Source of the DNA: Paenirhodobacter ferrireducens
Lineage (GTDB): Bacteria; Pseudomonadota; Alphaproteobacteria; Rhodobacterales; Rhodobacteraceae
Length of the DNA stretch: 64,000 nt
Assembly (NCBI RefSeq): GCF_004022265.1
Contig: NZ_SAVB01000026.1
Coordinates: forward strand, 1-64,000
Direction of reading: 5' to 3'
A model generated the notes under the pieces. It searched no databases, was not told where the DNA came from, and saw only the letters and a program-made list of their open reading frames with translations. The stretch's first letter is position 1. Each line of letters starts with the position of its first letter. Below, piece after piece: positions 20,201 through 26,632 of the stretch. A program made the position numbers and the translations under genes.

Positions 20201-20403
20201 GCAAAGCCCTTTCCATTCTCGACATGGGGGATGACGAAGACGCTGACACTTTCAACGAGATCCTGCGCGATCACGCAGGAGCCGATCTCGTCGACATCGG
20301 GCCGGACCTTGTCGCAACCGGTCTTGCGACCTGGTTCAAGAAGAAAGCTGGACGCATCCGCCGCTCCGCACTTGGCGATCTGCTCGCCAGGGAGACGGAG
20401 TGA
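14194..20403 (+). CDS. Giant multidomain protein with ORC/STAND-like P-loop ATPase, third gene of the operon
   Basis: The protein has 2,069 residues and its start overlaps the helicase gene by 13 bp. Residues 1-350 are mostly helical. A short coiled coil (about 350-405) is followed by a very acidic, probably disordered linker (about 450-610). A long helical region (about 620-1350) follows, then an AAA/STAND-type ATPase: FFGRSEEI (1380-1386), Walker A GGRQLGKS (1402-1409) and Walker B MFDEAD with D1489/E1490. After it come winged-helix-like sequence and a C-terminal domain (about 1750-2069). The FGRxxE entry and GGRQxGKS loop are typical of Orc1/Cdc6-like and STAND NTPases that act as sensors or DNA loaders. 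The stop TGA (20401-20403) is the tip of an IS3 element, so the natural C-terminus may be cut short. The family is not recognised. Confidence 0.8.
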   Translation: MGHLKHIERQTGAFMLKHKPLDPTVRSTMTEFSISRKPPGKTDFPKSHPACIVMAGWTTEDWEKLESFGDFPLLEICPEAPAYFAQAGHFSARDLRNIVSTFGLDVDHHDAEAIYHIILERAEGAPWVLPILETIIAPQRVKNGGFKNKNKVSQVLQKFPLLKLRLKANPQLHERTGELLLPPVAPDIAVAAFCEYAIEAYYQKTENKSLFEEHYIEARKILSDISPADIIMVELGQIDDIEDWDEHASLISSLMSDYPDAVSEHLHLHLIATLKHFSQHITQTSSVDDLETIMVLSGAAAKQAKLLQTPRKETVIEQVRKLGIEVDLNLVTDEAVATLSAALDAGLVMRVRIQDLAIADLEEKIAETKEAIAAANAEEDYALLTRLAPQAGEEKEALRVAREVQEAILLCLGELVSGTAEDQDAALAELRAFIEKNDPDTEDYAEADASLASELFTLPDAEEDPVEDHTAADDVDPEDAVEDNSPIDATSVSSDLVNSDDPETAGHDQAEGNTSEPTVTDAYEEDTVEAQNPHAGIDENEGAAKEIEPQDVDPQPDADSVAIENPLEDAPIQSAIETAEDRYSEPEALPDLIPRIEPETYVAEIDIDTTPPVPVSVLASLIHRNLLGIAADAAKSFEHEGKHWPIRAVVLEAAAGSRTPHRKYGADTQRFLELATRGAGDAASDVGSILLLGALIRPALLETSLSSLRNILHELCRGSLGQHLQQATDAISELDYDFPPDADELARLSGGQRTPQKQRLAAQLGKWADTVSAKTSRWPFATAIMHYIASPAGPIGAALSAISNGNKNAASLAREAIDGLSSASKIETLAAEYASEAGRNTARLHPKGIEYLERQLEEPLGLLDSWIDATTREGSQGQKSEARLRTIVGNLISRLEKAETGLRAEATSAPDTLAGATAHWVADQVREVLQALRGEDTGAFATLDEALAAERDLLPASVRDTLDIPEGRFDAFSDLLNKTAIPDPKGALAQAREEGAFDTASRLASRFGIDVQDGLTHDMKVFAKTWSAEINTRVRRLKTLSKVDYKHQEEISRRLALCEILLGRLTAVDNGSEVHDLAELPAAAAEIDATCAQIEAKIRADQVQRIDQYRNDRNSEEADTLLGALDGITVEAAEDRIAQLRDGRSAAIFQTELGGLVSDFLPDFLAYASSAQWPTTSEALERTVAAAGPLHIEEDRRGAGLDLIHLYRAIGTSMQSKQPDLPKVKVLFEEIGYDSVKIHNPRPVGRSGLWQAQLGGRIQPLRSGDWFLPPVFGSQAANGAGADLVLIGRDTLPENLVKTLSSDMPAILLFAGVIDAQRRRELAEHLRDNAIPALLIDEALITFAATRRQARARTIFECGLPYGRVEPYTTDAGQLPPEMFFGRSEEIRLIMSKTADGCLVYGGRQLGKSALLGHIARTEHAPEKDRIVVTREVRPLGKSEKPSEIWSHLASMLSPEIVRPASRNAEDVSRDIKAWLMHHRQGHIVAMFDEADNFMDADTRDDYPELARLKKLMEESGRAFKVVFAGLHNVQRMSHQPNSPLAHLGLPICIGPLNRTEDDKRAAHDLVVSPMRAAGFRFENHEAIEEILAWANYYPSLIQEYMKGLLSTLHGSGSGKPYRLPEGDPLWPISSDTLFDHRGFGEIENRIRFKFHLTLNLDPRYALVAYTLGRLNVEGQEDKARVTGFDPRELLDEASTFWPRSSEIPALAAFEALLEELFDLGVLGRVPIPGTKRFRYLLGSRQVATMLGSEDDIYHALAEIEEKDPEVAYDRSVHRRRYNLNTSGNQGEFSYCPLTDLQIERIVQPQDATGQIVCGLEALGLSKVGSSLKRIAESGNLPGAPEQGINVEIVRSKRELRAPVERKGASQNPVILVFTPEDRKEAHDALTWLEHQPRVLNKQVRPLLLLDAANTEMRDIATRRPEQSQFLTAWGAEMIRIHLSHIEKVELDTKPMRSAILAAAGGIPSETIKLISAMRVAEDPLEVAREWKVSFRMPAGLLNGPLGKALSILDMGDDEDADTFNEILRDHAGADLVDIGPDLVATGLATWFKKKAGRIRRSALGDLLARETE

Positions 20404-20466
20404 CCTGCCCCCCGGAAGTTCCCTCGGCGTGATGTAGAGTCTGCCCAACCTGAAGGAGCAGACGAG

Positions 20467-20744
20467 ATGAGGAAAAGCCGTTTCACCGAGGCGCAGATTA
20501 TCGGGATGATCAAAGAGCAGGGTCAACGCACTGCGTTGACGGTTTGCCGACGGCCGAGCTCTGCCGGAAGCATGGTTTAAGCCCTGCCACGTTTTACAAG
20601 CTGAAGGCCAAGTATGGCGGGATGGACCTTTCAGACGCCAATCGGCTCAAGCAGCTCGAGGCCGAGAACACGAAGCTGAAGCGCCTTGTGGCCGATGTCA
20701 TGCTGGACAATGTCGTGCTGAAGGATCTGCTGGGAAAGCCCTAA
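20467..20744 (+). pseudogene. IS3 OrfA, frameshifted by a 20-bp palindromic insert
   Basis: The frame starts MRKSRFTEAQIIGMIKEQ at 20467 and resumes two bases out of phase as [21 protein letters not shown] at 20544. Removing bases 20521-20540 restores a single 252-bp-plus frame that matches the usual OrfA helix-turn-helix and leucine zipper (residues [14 protein letters not shown]). OrfA binds the IS ends. The gene overlaps no other and lies 8 bp before orfB. The insert is a palindrome described separately. Confidence 0.8.
20522..20540. repeat. 19-bp perfect palindrome inserted in IS3 orfA
   Basis: The arms GTCAACGCA (20522-20530) and TGCGTTGAC (20532-20540) surround a single C. The inserted block is 20 bp, counting one flanking G, and causes the orfA frameshift. 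Confidence 0.75.
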
Positions 20745-20752
20745 CGACGCCG

Positions 20753-21634
20753 ATGCAACGGCGGGACGCGGTGCTGCGGGCGATGAAGGATCATCCGATC
20801 TCTCAGCGTCGGGCCTGCGTCCTGATCGGTGTCGATCCGAAGACGGTGCGGCGAAAGAGGCCGCCCGATAACCCGGAAATCCGTGAGGCGATGCACGAGA
20901 TCGTCGAGAAGCGCCGTCGCTTCGGCTATCGGCGCGTCGGCATCCTGCTCGAACGCAAGGGCATGATCATGAACGAAAAGAAGCTCTACCGGATTTACCG
21001 GGAAGAAGGCCTGTCGGTGCGCCGCAGGCGTGGCCGCAAACGAGCGCGGGGCAGCCGAACACCAATGCCGGTGCCGTTGCGGCCGAACCAGCGGTGGTCG
21101 TTGGACTTTCTGTCAGACACGTTCGGGGCCTGCCGAAAATTCCGCATCCTGGCCGTGAACGACGACTGCTGCCGCGAAAACCTCGCCCTGATTGCTGACA
21201 CCAGCATCTCGGGAGCCCGGGTCGCGCGGGAATTGGACGCCCTGGTCAGGATCTATGGAAAACCCGCCTGCATAGTTTCTGACAATGGCACCGAGTTCAC
21301 CAGCAAGGCGATATTGAAATGGGCCAACGCCAACAAGGTCGAATGGCACTACATCGACCCCGGCAAGCCGCAGCAGAACGGCTTCATCGAGAGCTTCAAC
21401 GGCAGCCTACGCGACGAATGCCTCAACGAGGAGATCTTCGACAGCCTCGCCGATGCCCGCCGCACCCTGGCCCTATGGCGCTACGACTACAACCACATCA
21501 GGCCGCATTCCTCGCTGGGCAATCAAACCCCGGCAGAAGCGCGCCGGGCGCTTGAGCAATCTGAGGGCTCCGCGCCCGGCGCGCTTGCCCAACCCGAAAT
21601 CGACCACTATCAACCCCAAGGACTCTCGTCATGA
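20753..21634 (+). CDS. IS3-family transposase OrfB (DDE)
   Basis: The frame encodes 293 residues. A HTH_21-type N-terminal part ([17 protein letters not shown]) is followed by the rve integrase core with the DDE residues in [17 protein letters not shown] and [11 protein letters not shown]. In IS3 elements OrfB is normally made as an OrfAB fusion by -1 frameshifting. Here orfB lies in the -1 frame relative to the end of orfA, as expected. With orfA broken upstream, a fusion made from this copy would lack a proper N-terminus. Confidence 0.92.
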   Translation: MQRRDAVLRAMKDHPISQRRACVLIGVDPKTVRRKRPPDNPEIREAMHEIVEKRRRFGYRRVGILLERKGMIMNEKKLYRIYREEGLSVRRRRGRKRARGSRTPMPVPLRPNQRWSLDFLSDTFGACRKFRILAVNDDCCRENLALIADTSISGARVARELDALVRIYGKPACIVSDNGTEFTSKAILKWANANKVEWHYIDPGKPQQNGFIESFNGSLRDECLNEEIFDSLADARRTLALWRYDYNHIRPHSSLGNQTPAEARRALEQSEGSAPGALAQPEIDHYQPQGLSS

Positions 21635-21660
21635 CTGAGGGACCAGCAGGGGGCAGGTCA

Positions 21661-22010
21661 GGCCGCGTCGACCGGGAGTTCCTCCTGAAGTCGGACAACG
21701 GCATTCGCCATCGGGCTCGAACCGATGGCGCCTCGATGGCTCATTCTTCACCAGCCGGCACTTCACCGCCCTCGTGCGCAGCTACGGCCTTCGCCAAGAG
21801 TTCATCACCCCGCACTGCCCGCAGCAGAACGGCATGGTCGAGCGCCTGATCCGCACGCTCAAGGAGCAGTGCGTTCACCGCCACCGCTTCGAAAGCATCC
21901 AGCACGCGACCCGCGTCATCGGTGACTGGATCAGCTTCTACAACAACCGCCGCCCTCATCAGGCCCTTGCCATGCGCACGCCCGCCGAGGCATTCAGATT
22001 AGCGGCTTAA
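21661..22010 (+). pseudogene. 3' fragment of a second IS3-family transposase, interrupted by a hairpin insert
   Basis: The frame from 21661 reads GRVDREFLLKSDNG, i.e. it enters at the second catalytic Asp. After the 49-bp hairpin element the match resumes in another frame as RHFTALVRSYGLRQEFITPH and continues through QQNGMVERLIRTLKEQC to a normal IS3 tail ending AEAFRLAA (TAA 22008-22010). The 5' half of the gene is absent, replaced at 21660 by the right end of the neighbouring IS. It is non-functional on two counts. Confidence 0.85.
21702..21750 (+). repeat. 49-bp hairpin element, copy 1
   Basis: The arms CGCCATCGG (21706-21714) and CCGATGGCG (21722-21730) are perfectly complementary around the 7-base loop 21715-21721. 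A third segment CGATGGC (21734-21740) can alternatively pair with GCCATCG (21707-21713). The element sits inside a transposase codon run just after SDNG and shifts the frame. Copy 2 is at 24004-24052 in a different IS. Confidence 0.8.
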
Positions 22011-22210
22011 CCTGAGCAGATTCCGCTGGGTCGATACAGGCGACCGGTTCGGGCGGGCACACAGCGCTCGAAACCGAGCGCCAGAAGATCGAGCTCCTCG
22101 ACGAAGAGGTCGACGACACGGACCAGGTGATCCTCGCAGATCCAGTCCTCGAGACGATCAGGGAAAAGCGTGACCTGGTCTCGGTCGATGCCGTCGATGA
22201 AACCTGCCAT
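22007..22210 (-). pseudogene. N-terminal fragment of an IS1182-type transposase
   Basis: The start at 22210 gives MAGFIDGIDRDQVTLFPDRL then EDWICEDHLVRVVDLFVEEL, the usual opening of IS1182-family transposases (about 450-500 residues). The match ends after ARTGR near 22040, where unrelated sequence next to the IS3 fragment takes over. Upstream, bases 22211-22275 look like the IS1182 terminal region (GTGTGGAAACGC on the minus strand). About 57 original codons remain. Confidence 0.75.
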
Positions 22211-22289
22211 CCTAGTCTCCCGTTGCCTCGCGGAAGCTTATCACGGGACAGCGTTTCCACACAGCCTCGGTCCTGCCCCTAATAGCCCA

Positions 22290-22790
22290 CTACTCCGAAC
22301 AAGGTCGAAAGACAAATCTAAAGCTATCTGTATCGAGAAGAGCAAAAGAACTCTTCAAATGATCCGTTTCAGTCTGCGCTCTTAGCTGCACTCTCGCATG
22401 AGACATGTCAATATATCCACACCAATCCCAGTCATAGAACTCAACAAACAAAAACGCACGCCCATCGTCGACGGGAAGCAGTTTTATATCGCCCCAGTAC
22501 GTATTTCCATCAGCTTGATTTTTCTCAAAACGTGCTGGAATGTGACGCATTCCCTCCTTGGGCACCATGAGAAGCCAATCAAGCGGCCCAGCTCCAAACT
22601 GGGACGAAAGCTCCATCATTCCAAGTGGTTGCAAAACTATCGCTTCAAAAAAGCCGGCTTCTATTCTCTTGAATACCGGGTACAATTCAAGGCACTCCCC
22701 AAAGTTTTGCCTTGCAAAGTACGTATTCCACGCATGTCTCGCTGCCTCGCGGAAAAGAGATATCCGTCCAGTGACATCAATATCATTCAT
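22290..22790 (-). CDS. Putative immunity protein of a polymorphic toxin
   Basis: The protein has 166 residues (MNDIDVTGRISLFREAARHA start), is rich in aromatic residues, lacks a signal peptide or membrane segment, and is coded by DNA clearly lower in GC than its surroundings. I do not recognise the family. The role is inferred from position: the start follows by one base the restored stop (TAA 22792-22794) of a toxin-like C-terminal domain, the usual layout of polymorphic toxin-immunity pairs. With the toxin broken, it may now serve as an orphan immunity gene. Confidence 0.6.
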   Translation of the reverse strand: MNDIDVTGRISLFREAARHAWNTYFARQNFGECLELYPVFKRIEAGFFEAIVLQPLGMMELSSQFGAGPLDWLLMVPKEGMRHIPARFEKNQADGNTYWGDIKLLPVDDGRAFLFVEFYDWDWCGYIDMSHARVQLRAQTETDHLKSSFALLDTDSFRFVFRPCSE

Positions 22791-22791
22791 C

Positions 22792-23202
22792 TTAGTGCCC
22801 CTTCAGACCGAAACTGGGCCGATCCGGAAAGAACTCACACGTCTCTGGGTTTTGGTGATACCTGATCTCATGCCAATATCCATTATCATGCCCATGCCCC
22901 GGTTTTTTACGTGCCACCTATGTCCCTGCGGGCAAGGATTGCAATTCCCATCGCAATCCCGCCCGGGGTTCACTTTTGGAAAAGTCTCCGGGTCTGAGTT
23001 CCCCCTAGCTTCGGAATAGATCCAGTCGATCGCTACAGCCGCTCCAACAATCGCCGCATACCCTGCCCACTTGGGCAATGCAGCATCAGAAGGATCGGGA
23101 ACCCCAATATCGATTGATATCCACCTTCCGACAACAGAAGTTGCGCTCTCCCCCCTCGGATCGCCCCACCTCCCTGGACTGCTCTGCACATACCCATTGC
23201 TG
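22792..23202 (-). pseudogene. C-terminal toxin domain remnant of an Rhs/polymorphic toxin, IS-truncated and frameshifted
   Basis: From the IS edge at 23202 the frame reads GHSNGYVQSSPGRWGDP, a hydrophobic helix WAGYAAIVGAAVAIDWIYSE, then PGRDCDGNCNPCPQGHRWHV. At the run of C/T at 22897-22908 one base is missing. In the next frame the expected tail continues as GHGHDNGYWHEIRYHQNPET and CEFFPDRPSFGLKGH with TAA at 22792-22794. Such Cys/His-rich tails with PCPxGxRWHV and NPxTCxFFPDRPS are common at the ends of Rhs-type secreted toxins. The large N-terminal carrier is missing because an IS3 lies at 23203. The toxin activity class is unknown. Confidence 0.65.
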
Positions 23203-23443
23203 TGACCCCCGATAGTTCCTCCAGTTGATGCTAGAATCCGACCCAATGAGAGGACCGGACATGAAGCCATCGAAGTTCAACGAAGCCCAGATCATCGGCA
23301 TCCTGAGAGAGGCCGAGGCGGGGGCGAAGACCGCTGATCTCTGCCGTCGGCACGGGATCAGCACCTCGACTTTTTACGCCTGGAAAGCGAAGTTTGGGGC
23401 ATTGAGGTCTCGGACGCGAAGCGGTTGAAGGCGCTCGAGGAGT

Positions 23444-23482
23444 GAGCCCGTGAGCGCCACCGGTTCGAGAGAACGGGCGAAC
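23444..23482. repeat. Insert with terminal inverted repeat in decayed orfA
   Basis: GCCCGT (23446-23451) and ACGGGC (23473-23478) bracket a sequence that has no counterpart in normal IS3 OrfA genes, between codons for KALEE and N(S)KLKRLLADA. The exact borders are uncertain by a few bases. Confidence 0.5.
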
Positions 23483-23623
23483 AACTCGAAGTTGAAGCGC
23501 CTGTTGGCAGATGCCCTGCTCGACCAGGCCGCGTTGAAGGATCTGCTCTCAAAAAAATGGTAACGCCCGCCGCCAGGCGCGAGGCCGTCGCGATCCTCGT
23601 GGAGGTCCACGAGATGAGCGAGG

Positions 23624-23668
23624 TTGGAGCGTGAGGCAAACAGTCCGGGGGACAGTTTGTAGCGAACA
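23624..23668. repeat. Long imperfect palindrome inserted in decayed orfB
   Basis: CAAACAGTCC (23637-23646) and GGACAGTTTG (23650-23659) form a 10-bp stem with one A-A mismatch and a GGG loop. Outer parts (GTTG…CAAC) extend the symmetry. It replaces the codons between MSE and CSVIG of the transposase. AACAGTCC…GGACTGTT palindromes appear to be a common repetitive type in Rhodobacteraceae genomes (from memory, unverified). Confidence 0.6.
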
Positions 23669-24003
23669 ACGGCGTGTTCCGTTATCGGGGCGGACCGGAC
23701 GTCGGTCCGCTACCGCAGTCGCCGACCCGACGACGCCGGGCTGCGCGAGCGCATGCGGGCGCTGGCCGGCGAACGACGTCGGTTCGGCTATCGGCGGCTG
23801 CATGTGCTGCTGAGACGAGAGGGACTGGTGATGAACCGCAAGAAGACCCAGCGGCTCTACCGCGAGGAGGGTTTGTCGGTGCGCAAGCGACGGGGGCGCA
23901 AGAAGGCAACCGGGACACGGGCGCCACTGCTGACCGTCGCGGTGCCGAAGGCGCGGTGGTCGGTCGATTTTGTGCATGATCAGTTTGCCAACGGCCGGCG
24001 TTT

Positions 24004-24052
24004 CATTCGCCATTGGGCTCGGACCAATGGCGCCACAATGGCTCATTCTTCA
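24004..24052 (+). repeat. 49-bp hairpin element, copy 2
   Basis: CGCCATTGG (24008-24016) and CCAATGGCG (24024-24032) are perfectly complementary around a 7-base loop. CAATGGC (24036-24042) can pair alternatively with GCCATTG (24009-24015). It differs from copy 1 at five of 49 bases, and three of these changes keep both pairings intact. It lies in orfB after the codons for ANGRRF and breaks the frame. Confidence 0.8.
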
Positions 24053-24746
24053 ACGTGATCGACGATGTGACCAAGGAATGCCTGGCCGCCGTGGTGGACA
24101 CCTCGATCTCGGGTCGTCGGGGGCGCGGGAGATCTCAGCGGTGATCGCGCGACGTGGCAAGCCGGGCTTGATCGTCAGCGATCACGGCACCGAGTTCACC
24201 TCGAACGCGATGCTGGCCTGGACCGAGGAGGCGGGCGTGTCCAGGCATTTCATCGCGCCCGGCCAGCCGATGCGAGACACGGGATCTGCGAGGCCTTCAA
24301 CTCGAAGATGCGGGACGAGCTCTTGAACGAGACGCTGTTTCACGGGCTTGACCACGCCCGCGCCGTCGTCGCGGACTGGGTGGCGGACGACAACGCCGAC
24401 CGACCGCACTCCGCCCTCGGTTACCAGCCCCCCGCCGCTTTCGCAGCCCAACTCACCGCAATGGGCGACCGGCTCCACGCAACGGAAACGTTCCGCCGCT
24501 CGCCCATTGCTCCCGCGGGGCAACCGCGCCAAACTCAACCGCGGACTCTGGCATCAGCTGGATGAATGTCGGGGGTCACAGCAGCGCCTTCTACGCTTCG
24601 CTGCCCCTTGGGAGCCGTCGCCGACCTGCAGCTATCGCTGATTTTTGCGTCTGCCGTGCTGCGCCTGCAGCGAATGGCGACTTCGCTTCCGATCCCGAAA
24701 CGGCTATGGAACCGCATATCCAAACACATAGGGCGTTTGAGAACAC

Positions 24747-24752
24747 AGGAGG
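24747..24752 (+). promoter_or_regulatory. Ribosome binding site that fixes the tniQ start
   Basis: A perfect AGGAGG lies 5 bases before TTG 24758, in frame with the TniQ motif. The longer open frame starting at 24566 begins inside the neighbouring IS3 (which ends at 24578) and has no such site. Confidence 0.7.
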
Positions 24753-24757
24753 TGTAT

Positions 24758-26632
24758 TTGCTGCGGAGACTTGCCCTTACGGTGGAGCCGGTTGACCGCG
24801 AGACGCTCCCGTCGCTGTTTTCGCGCATGGCAATCCTGAATGGAACCGACGCCGTCAACTTCGCCCTCGATCTCGGTATCACCTTTCGGCGTATCCTGGA
24901 GCAGGACGAAGAGGCCGTCGCGATTTTTGCAGAACGCGCAGGATTGTCGTCCACGCAGCTCACCGAGCTGCTCTCCTGGACAGGTGAACGCATCGGAGAC
25001 GTTCGGATGCGGTTTCGGAAGGAAGTCTTCGTCTCGCGGGCCCTACGAAACCCGATAGTCCGGGGCTGCCCACACTGCATGCGTGAGCAAGCAGCCGATC
25101 AGCCCCATCCGTTGCGGCACATTGCCTTGCGGGGGGACTGGCTCTGCAGAGGTGTTGATATTTGCCACCAGCACCGCCATCCGCTGGTTCCCTTGTGGTC
25201 TAGCTCGCGCCCCATCGAACGGGATAATATAGGAGCGAGATTGGCGGAAATCCTGCCAGACCTGCGAACAGGATCATTCGACTGCGTGCGCATTGATCCT
25301 ACCGACTATGACCTTTGGCTCGATAAGCGTCTATCGCAGGGTATCGCTGCCGACGACACATGGCTGGCCTCACAGCCAGTGTTTCCGGCGATCACACTCT
25401 GTGAGTTCATTGGTGCAGCCTTGCTGCGCAAACAGGGCGAGGTTCCGGACGATCGGCGCGCCAAGGCCACGGGCTTTGCCTTCGTGTCGCAAGGCCCTGA
25501 TGGGATCCGAGCGGCTCTGGACATCCTTATGCGATCACAGGACGGGGGCCACATCGTGACGCAGGGCGAATTGGGTCCGCTCTTTAATCACCTTAATAGC
25601 ATCTACCTTGATGACGATGCCTTTGCGGTATTTCGCGGGATCCTTCGTGATTATTTTCTGGAAATATGGCCTTTGGCCCCAGGTGATGACCTTCTAGGGC
25701 AGGCCGTGACAGAGCGGCGTCTCCACTCTCTTACATCAGCATCCAAGGAAACCGGAATCGGCCCGGCTGTTCTTAATGATTTCTTGACAGAGGCGGGCGC
25801 GTTTGCGCCCAGTGACGCGCGTGCCGATGCTCGCAAGACCTTTGACGCGAAGGCCTGGCAGCACATTCTGGATGAAATCCCGACATTGGTCGGCCCAAGC
25901 GCGCTGCGACGGGCAATCGGCGCAACGCTAGCCGAATTGAAAGGGTTGAAGGCTGACGGTATCCTCGTCCCGAGAACCAACATCGCCACGATCAAATCGC
26001 CCTGGCGGATTGCGGATGGCCAAGCTCTTCTTGAGGAGTTGGAGGCCTATGCGCAGCCGGTTGCCGCAGAGGAGCCAGGGTGGGAGACGATCCAACTCGT
26101 TCACAAGCGGCTGGACCTTCCTGTCGGCGAGATCATTGCGGCCATTCGGACGGGTTCTCTGCACCTTGGTCAGCGTCCTGATGTGTCCGGGTACCACGGG
26201 CTTGTGGTGGAAATCACTGAAGTTGCAGCGTTCAAGGCGAAGTCCGCTCCGCAGCGCAAGCCGTCGACCAACAAGGCAGAGGTGACCGCAGCGGCCTTCG
26301 CCCGGTCGGCGGGGATTCGGGGGAAAGGTCAATTCCTGGCTCTGATCGAAGGTGGTCACACGTCTGCGATGCTGGTTGTGAATCCCACGACCCGGCGTCA
26401 GGAATGGCGCATGAGCCACGACCACATCTCTGCGTTTGAGGCGAGCTATACCACACCGACCCTTCTGTCCGCCGAAACCGGTGCGCATCGCAACACGATC
26501 CGGGCCGTTCTGCAGAGCGAGGGGATCCAACCGTTCCGACCGAACGGCCTGGATGTCGGACCGGTCTATCTTCGGAACGTTGTTGAGCCGGTTGTGACCC
26601 TCTTGAAAACTCAGGGAAAAAATGACCTCTAG
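24758..26632 (+). CDS. tniQ: TniQ/TnsD-family target-selection protein
   Basis: The protein has 624 residues from the TTG start. The opening LLRRLALTVEPVDRETLPSL is the standard TniQ entry motif. The first about 150 residues form the TniQ domain, with a zinc-binding pattern GCPHC…WLCRGVDICHQHRHPL. The remaining about 470 residues contain probable helix-turn-helix repeats (for example ETGAHRNTIRAVLQSEG near the C-terminus), as in TnsD-type proteins that bind a fixed site. TniQ/TnsD links TnsC to the target in Tn7-like transposons. The gene ends 140 bp from the 3' end of a tRNA-Arg gene, which suggests that the tRNA is its target. No tnsABC lies next to it; the tnsA/tnsB remnants are about 23 kb to the left. 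GC content is lower than in the core genes to its right. Confidence 0.8.
   Translation: MLRRLALTVEPVDRETLPSLFSRMAILNGTDAVNFALDLGITFRRILEQDEEAVAIFAERAGLSSTQLTELLSWTGERIGDVRMRFRKEVFVSRALRNPIVRGCPHCMREQAADQPHPLRHIALRGDWLCRGVDICHQHRHPLVPLWSSSRPIERDNIGARLAEILPDLRTGSFDCVRIDPTDYDLWLDKRLSQGIAADDTWLASQPVFPAITLCEFIGAALLRKQGEVPDDRRAKATGFAFVSQGPDGIRAALDILMRSQDGGHIVTQGELGPLFNHLNSIYLDDDAFAVFRGILRDYFLEIWPLAPGDDLLGQAVTERRLHSLTSASKETGIGPAVLNDFLTEAGAFAPSDARADARKTFDAKAWQHILDEIPTLVGPSALRRAIGATLAELKGLKADGILVPRTNIATIKSPWRIADGQALLEELEAYAQPVAAEEPGWETIQLVHKRLDLPVGEIIAAIRTGSLHLGQRPDVSGYHGLVVEITEVAAFKAKSAPQRKPSTNKAEVTAAAFARSAGIRGKGQFLALIEGGHTSAMLVVNPTTRRQEWRMSHDHISAFEASYTTPTLLSAETGAHRNTIRAVLQSEGIQPFRPNGLDVGPVYLRNVVEPVVTLLKTQGKNDL

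Larger units (their letters stand above)
20401..21660 (+). mobile_element. IS3-family insertion sequence, ends intact, orfA broken
   Basis: The element is 1,260 bp, a normal IS3-family length. The left end TGACCTGCCCCC and the right end (same 12 bases on the minus strand, tip at 21660) are perfect inverted repeats. No 3-4-bp target duplication is visible (left flank GAG, right flank GGC). The flanks therefore no longer match, which suggests a deletion or recombination next to the element after it inserted. It fuses the end of the giant ATPase gene to an unrelated IS fragment. Confidence 0.88.
23261..24565 (+). pseudogene. Decayed IS3 orfA-orfB with frameshifts and three palindromic inserts
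   Basis: orfA starts MKPSKFNEAQIIGILREAEA at 23261 and runs to KAKFG, where one G is missing from the run 23396-23399. A 38-bp-scale insert follows near 23444-23482. orfB starts MVTPAARREAVAILVEV near 23559, is broken by a palindrome at 23624-23668, resumes at CSVIG-like sequence, and is broken again by the hairpin element at 24004-24052. There is a further one-base deletion near 24118 and a two-base gain near 24272. The remaining pieces show the DDE core (ARWSVDFVHDQF, VSDHGTEFT, CEAFNSKMRDE). The gene cannot be translated as a whole. Confidence 0.85.
23203..24578 (+). mobile_element. Degenerate IS3-family element
   Basis: The element spans 1,376 bp. The left end TGACCCCCGA (23203) and the right end (same 10 bases on the minus strand, tip at 24578) are inverted repeats with further matches (TCCAG, TGATGC) inside. 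The extra length over a normal 1.2-1.3 kb IS3 is explained by three palindromic inserts. It splits the toxin gene from its upstream part on the left and abuts the tniQ promoter region on the right. I see no convincing target duplication. Confidence 0.82.

Noticed and set aside
24566-24757. N-terminal extension of TniQ to 24566
   Set aside because: It begins inside the neighbouring IS3 (ends 24578) and lacks a ribosome site, while AGGAGG fixes TTG 24758 right before the conserved TniQ opening.
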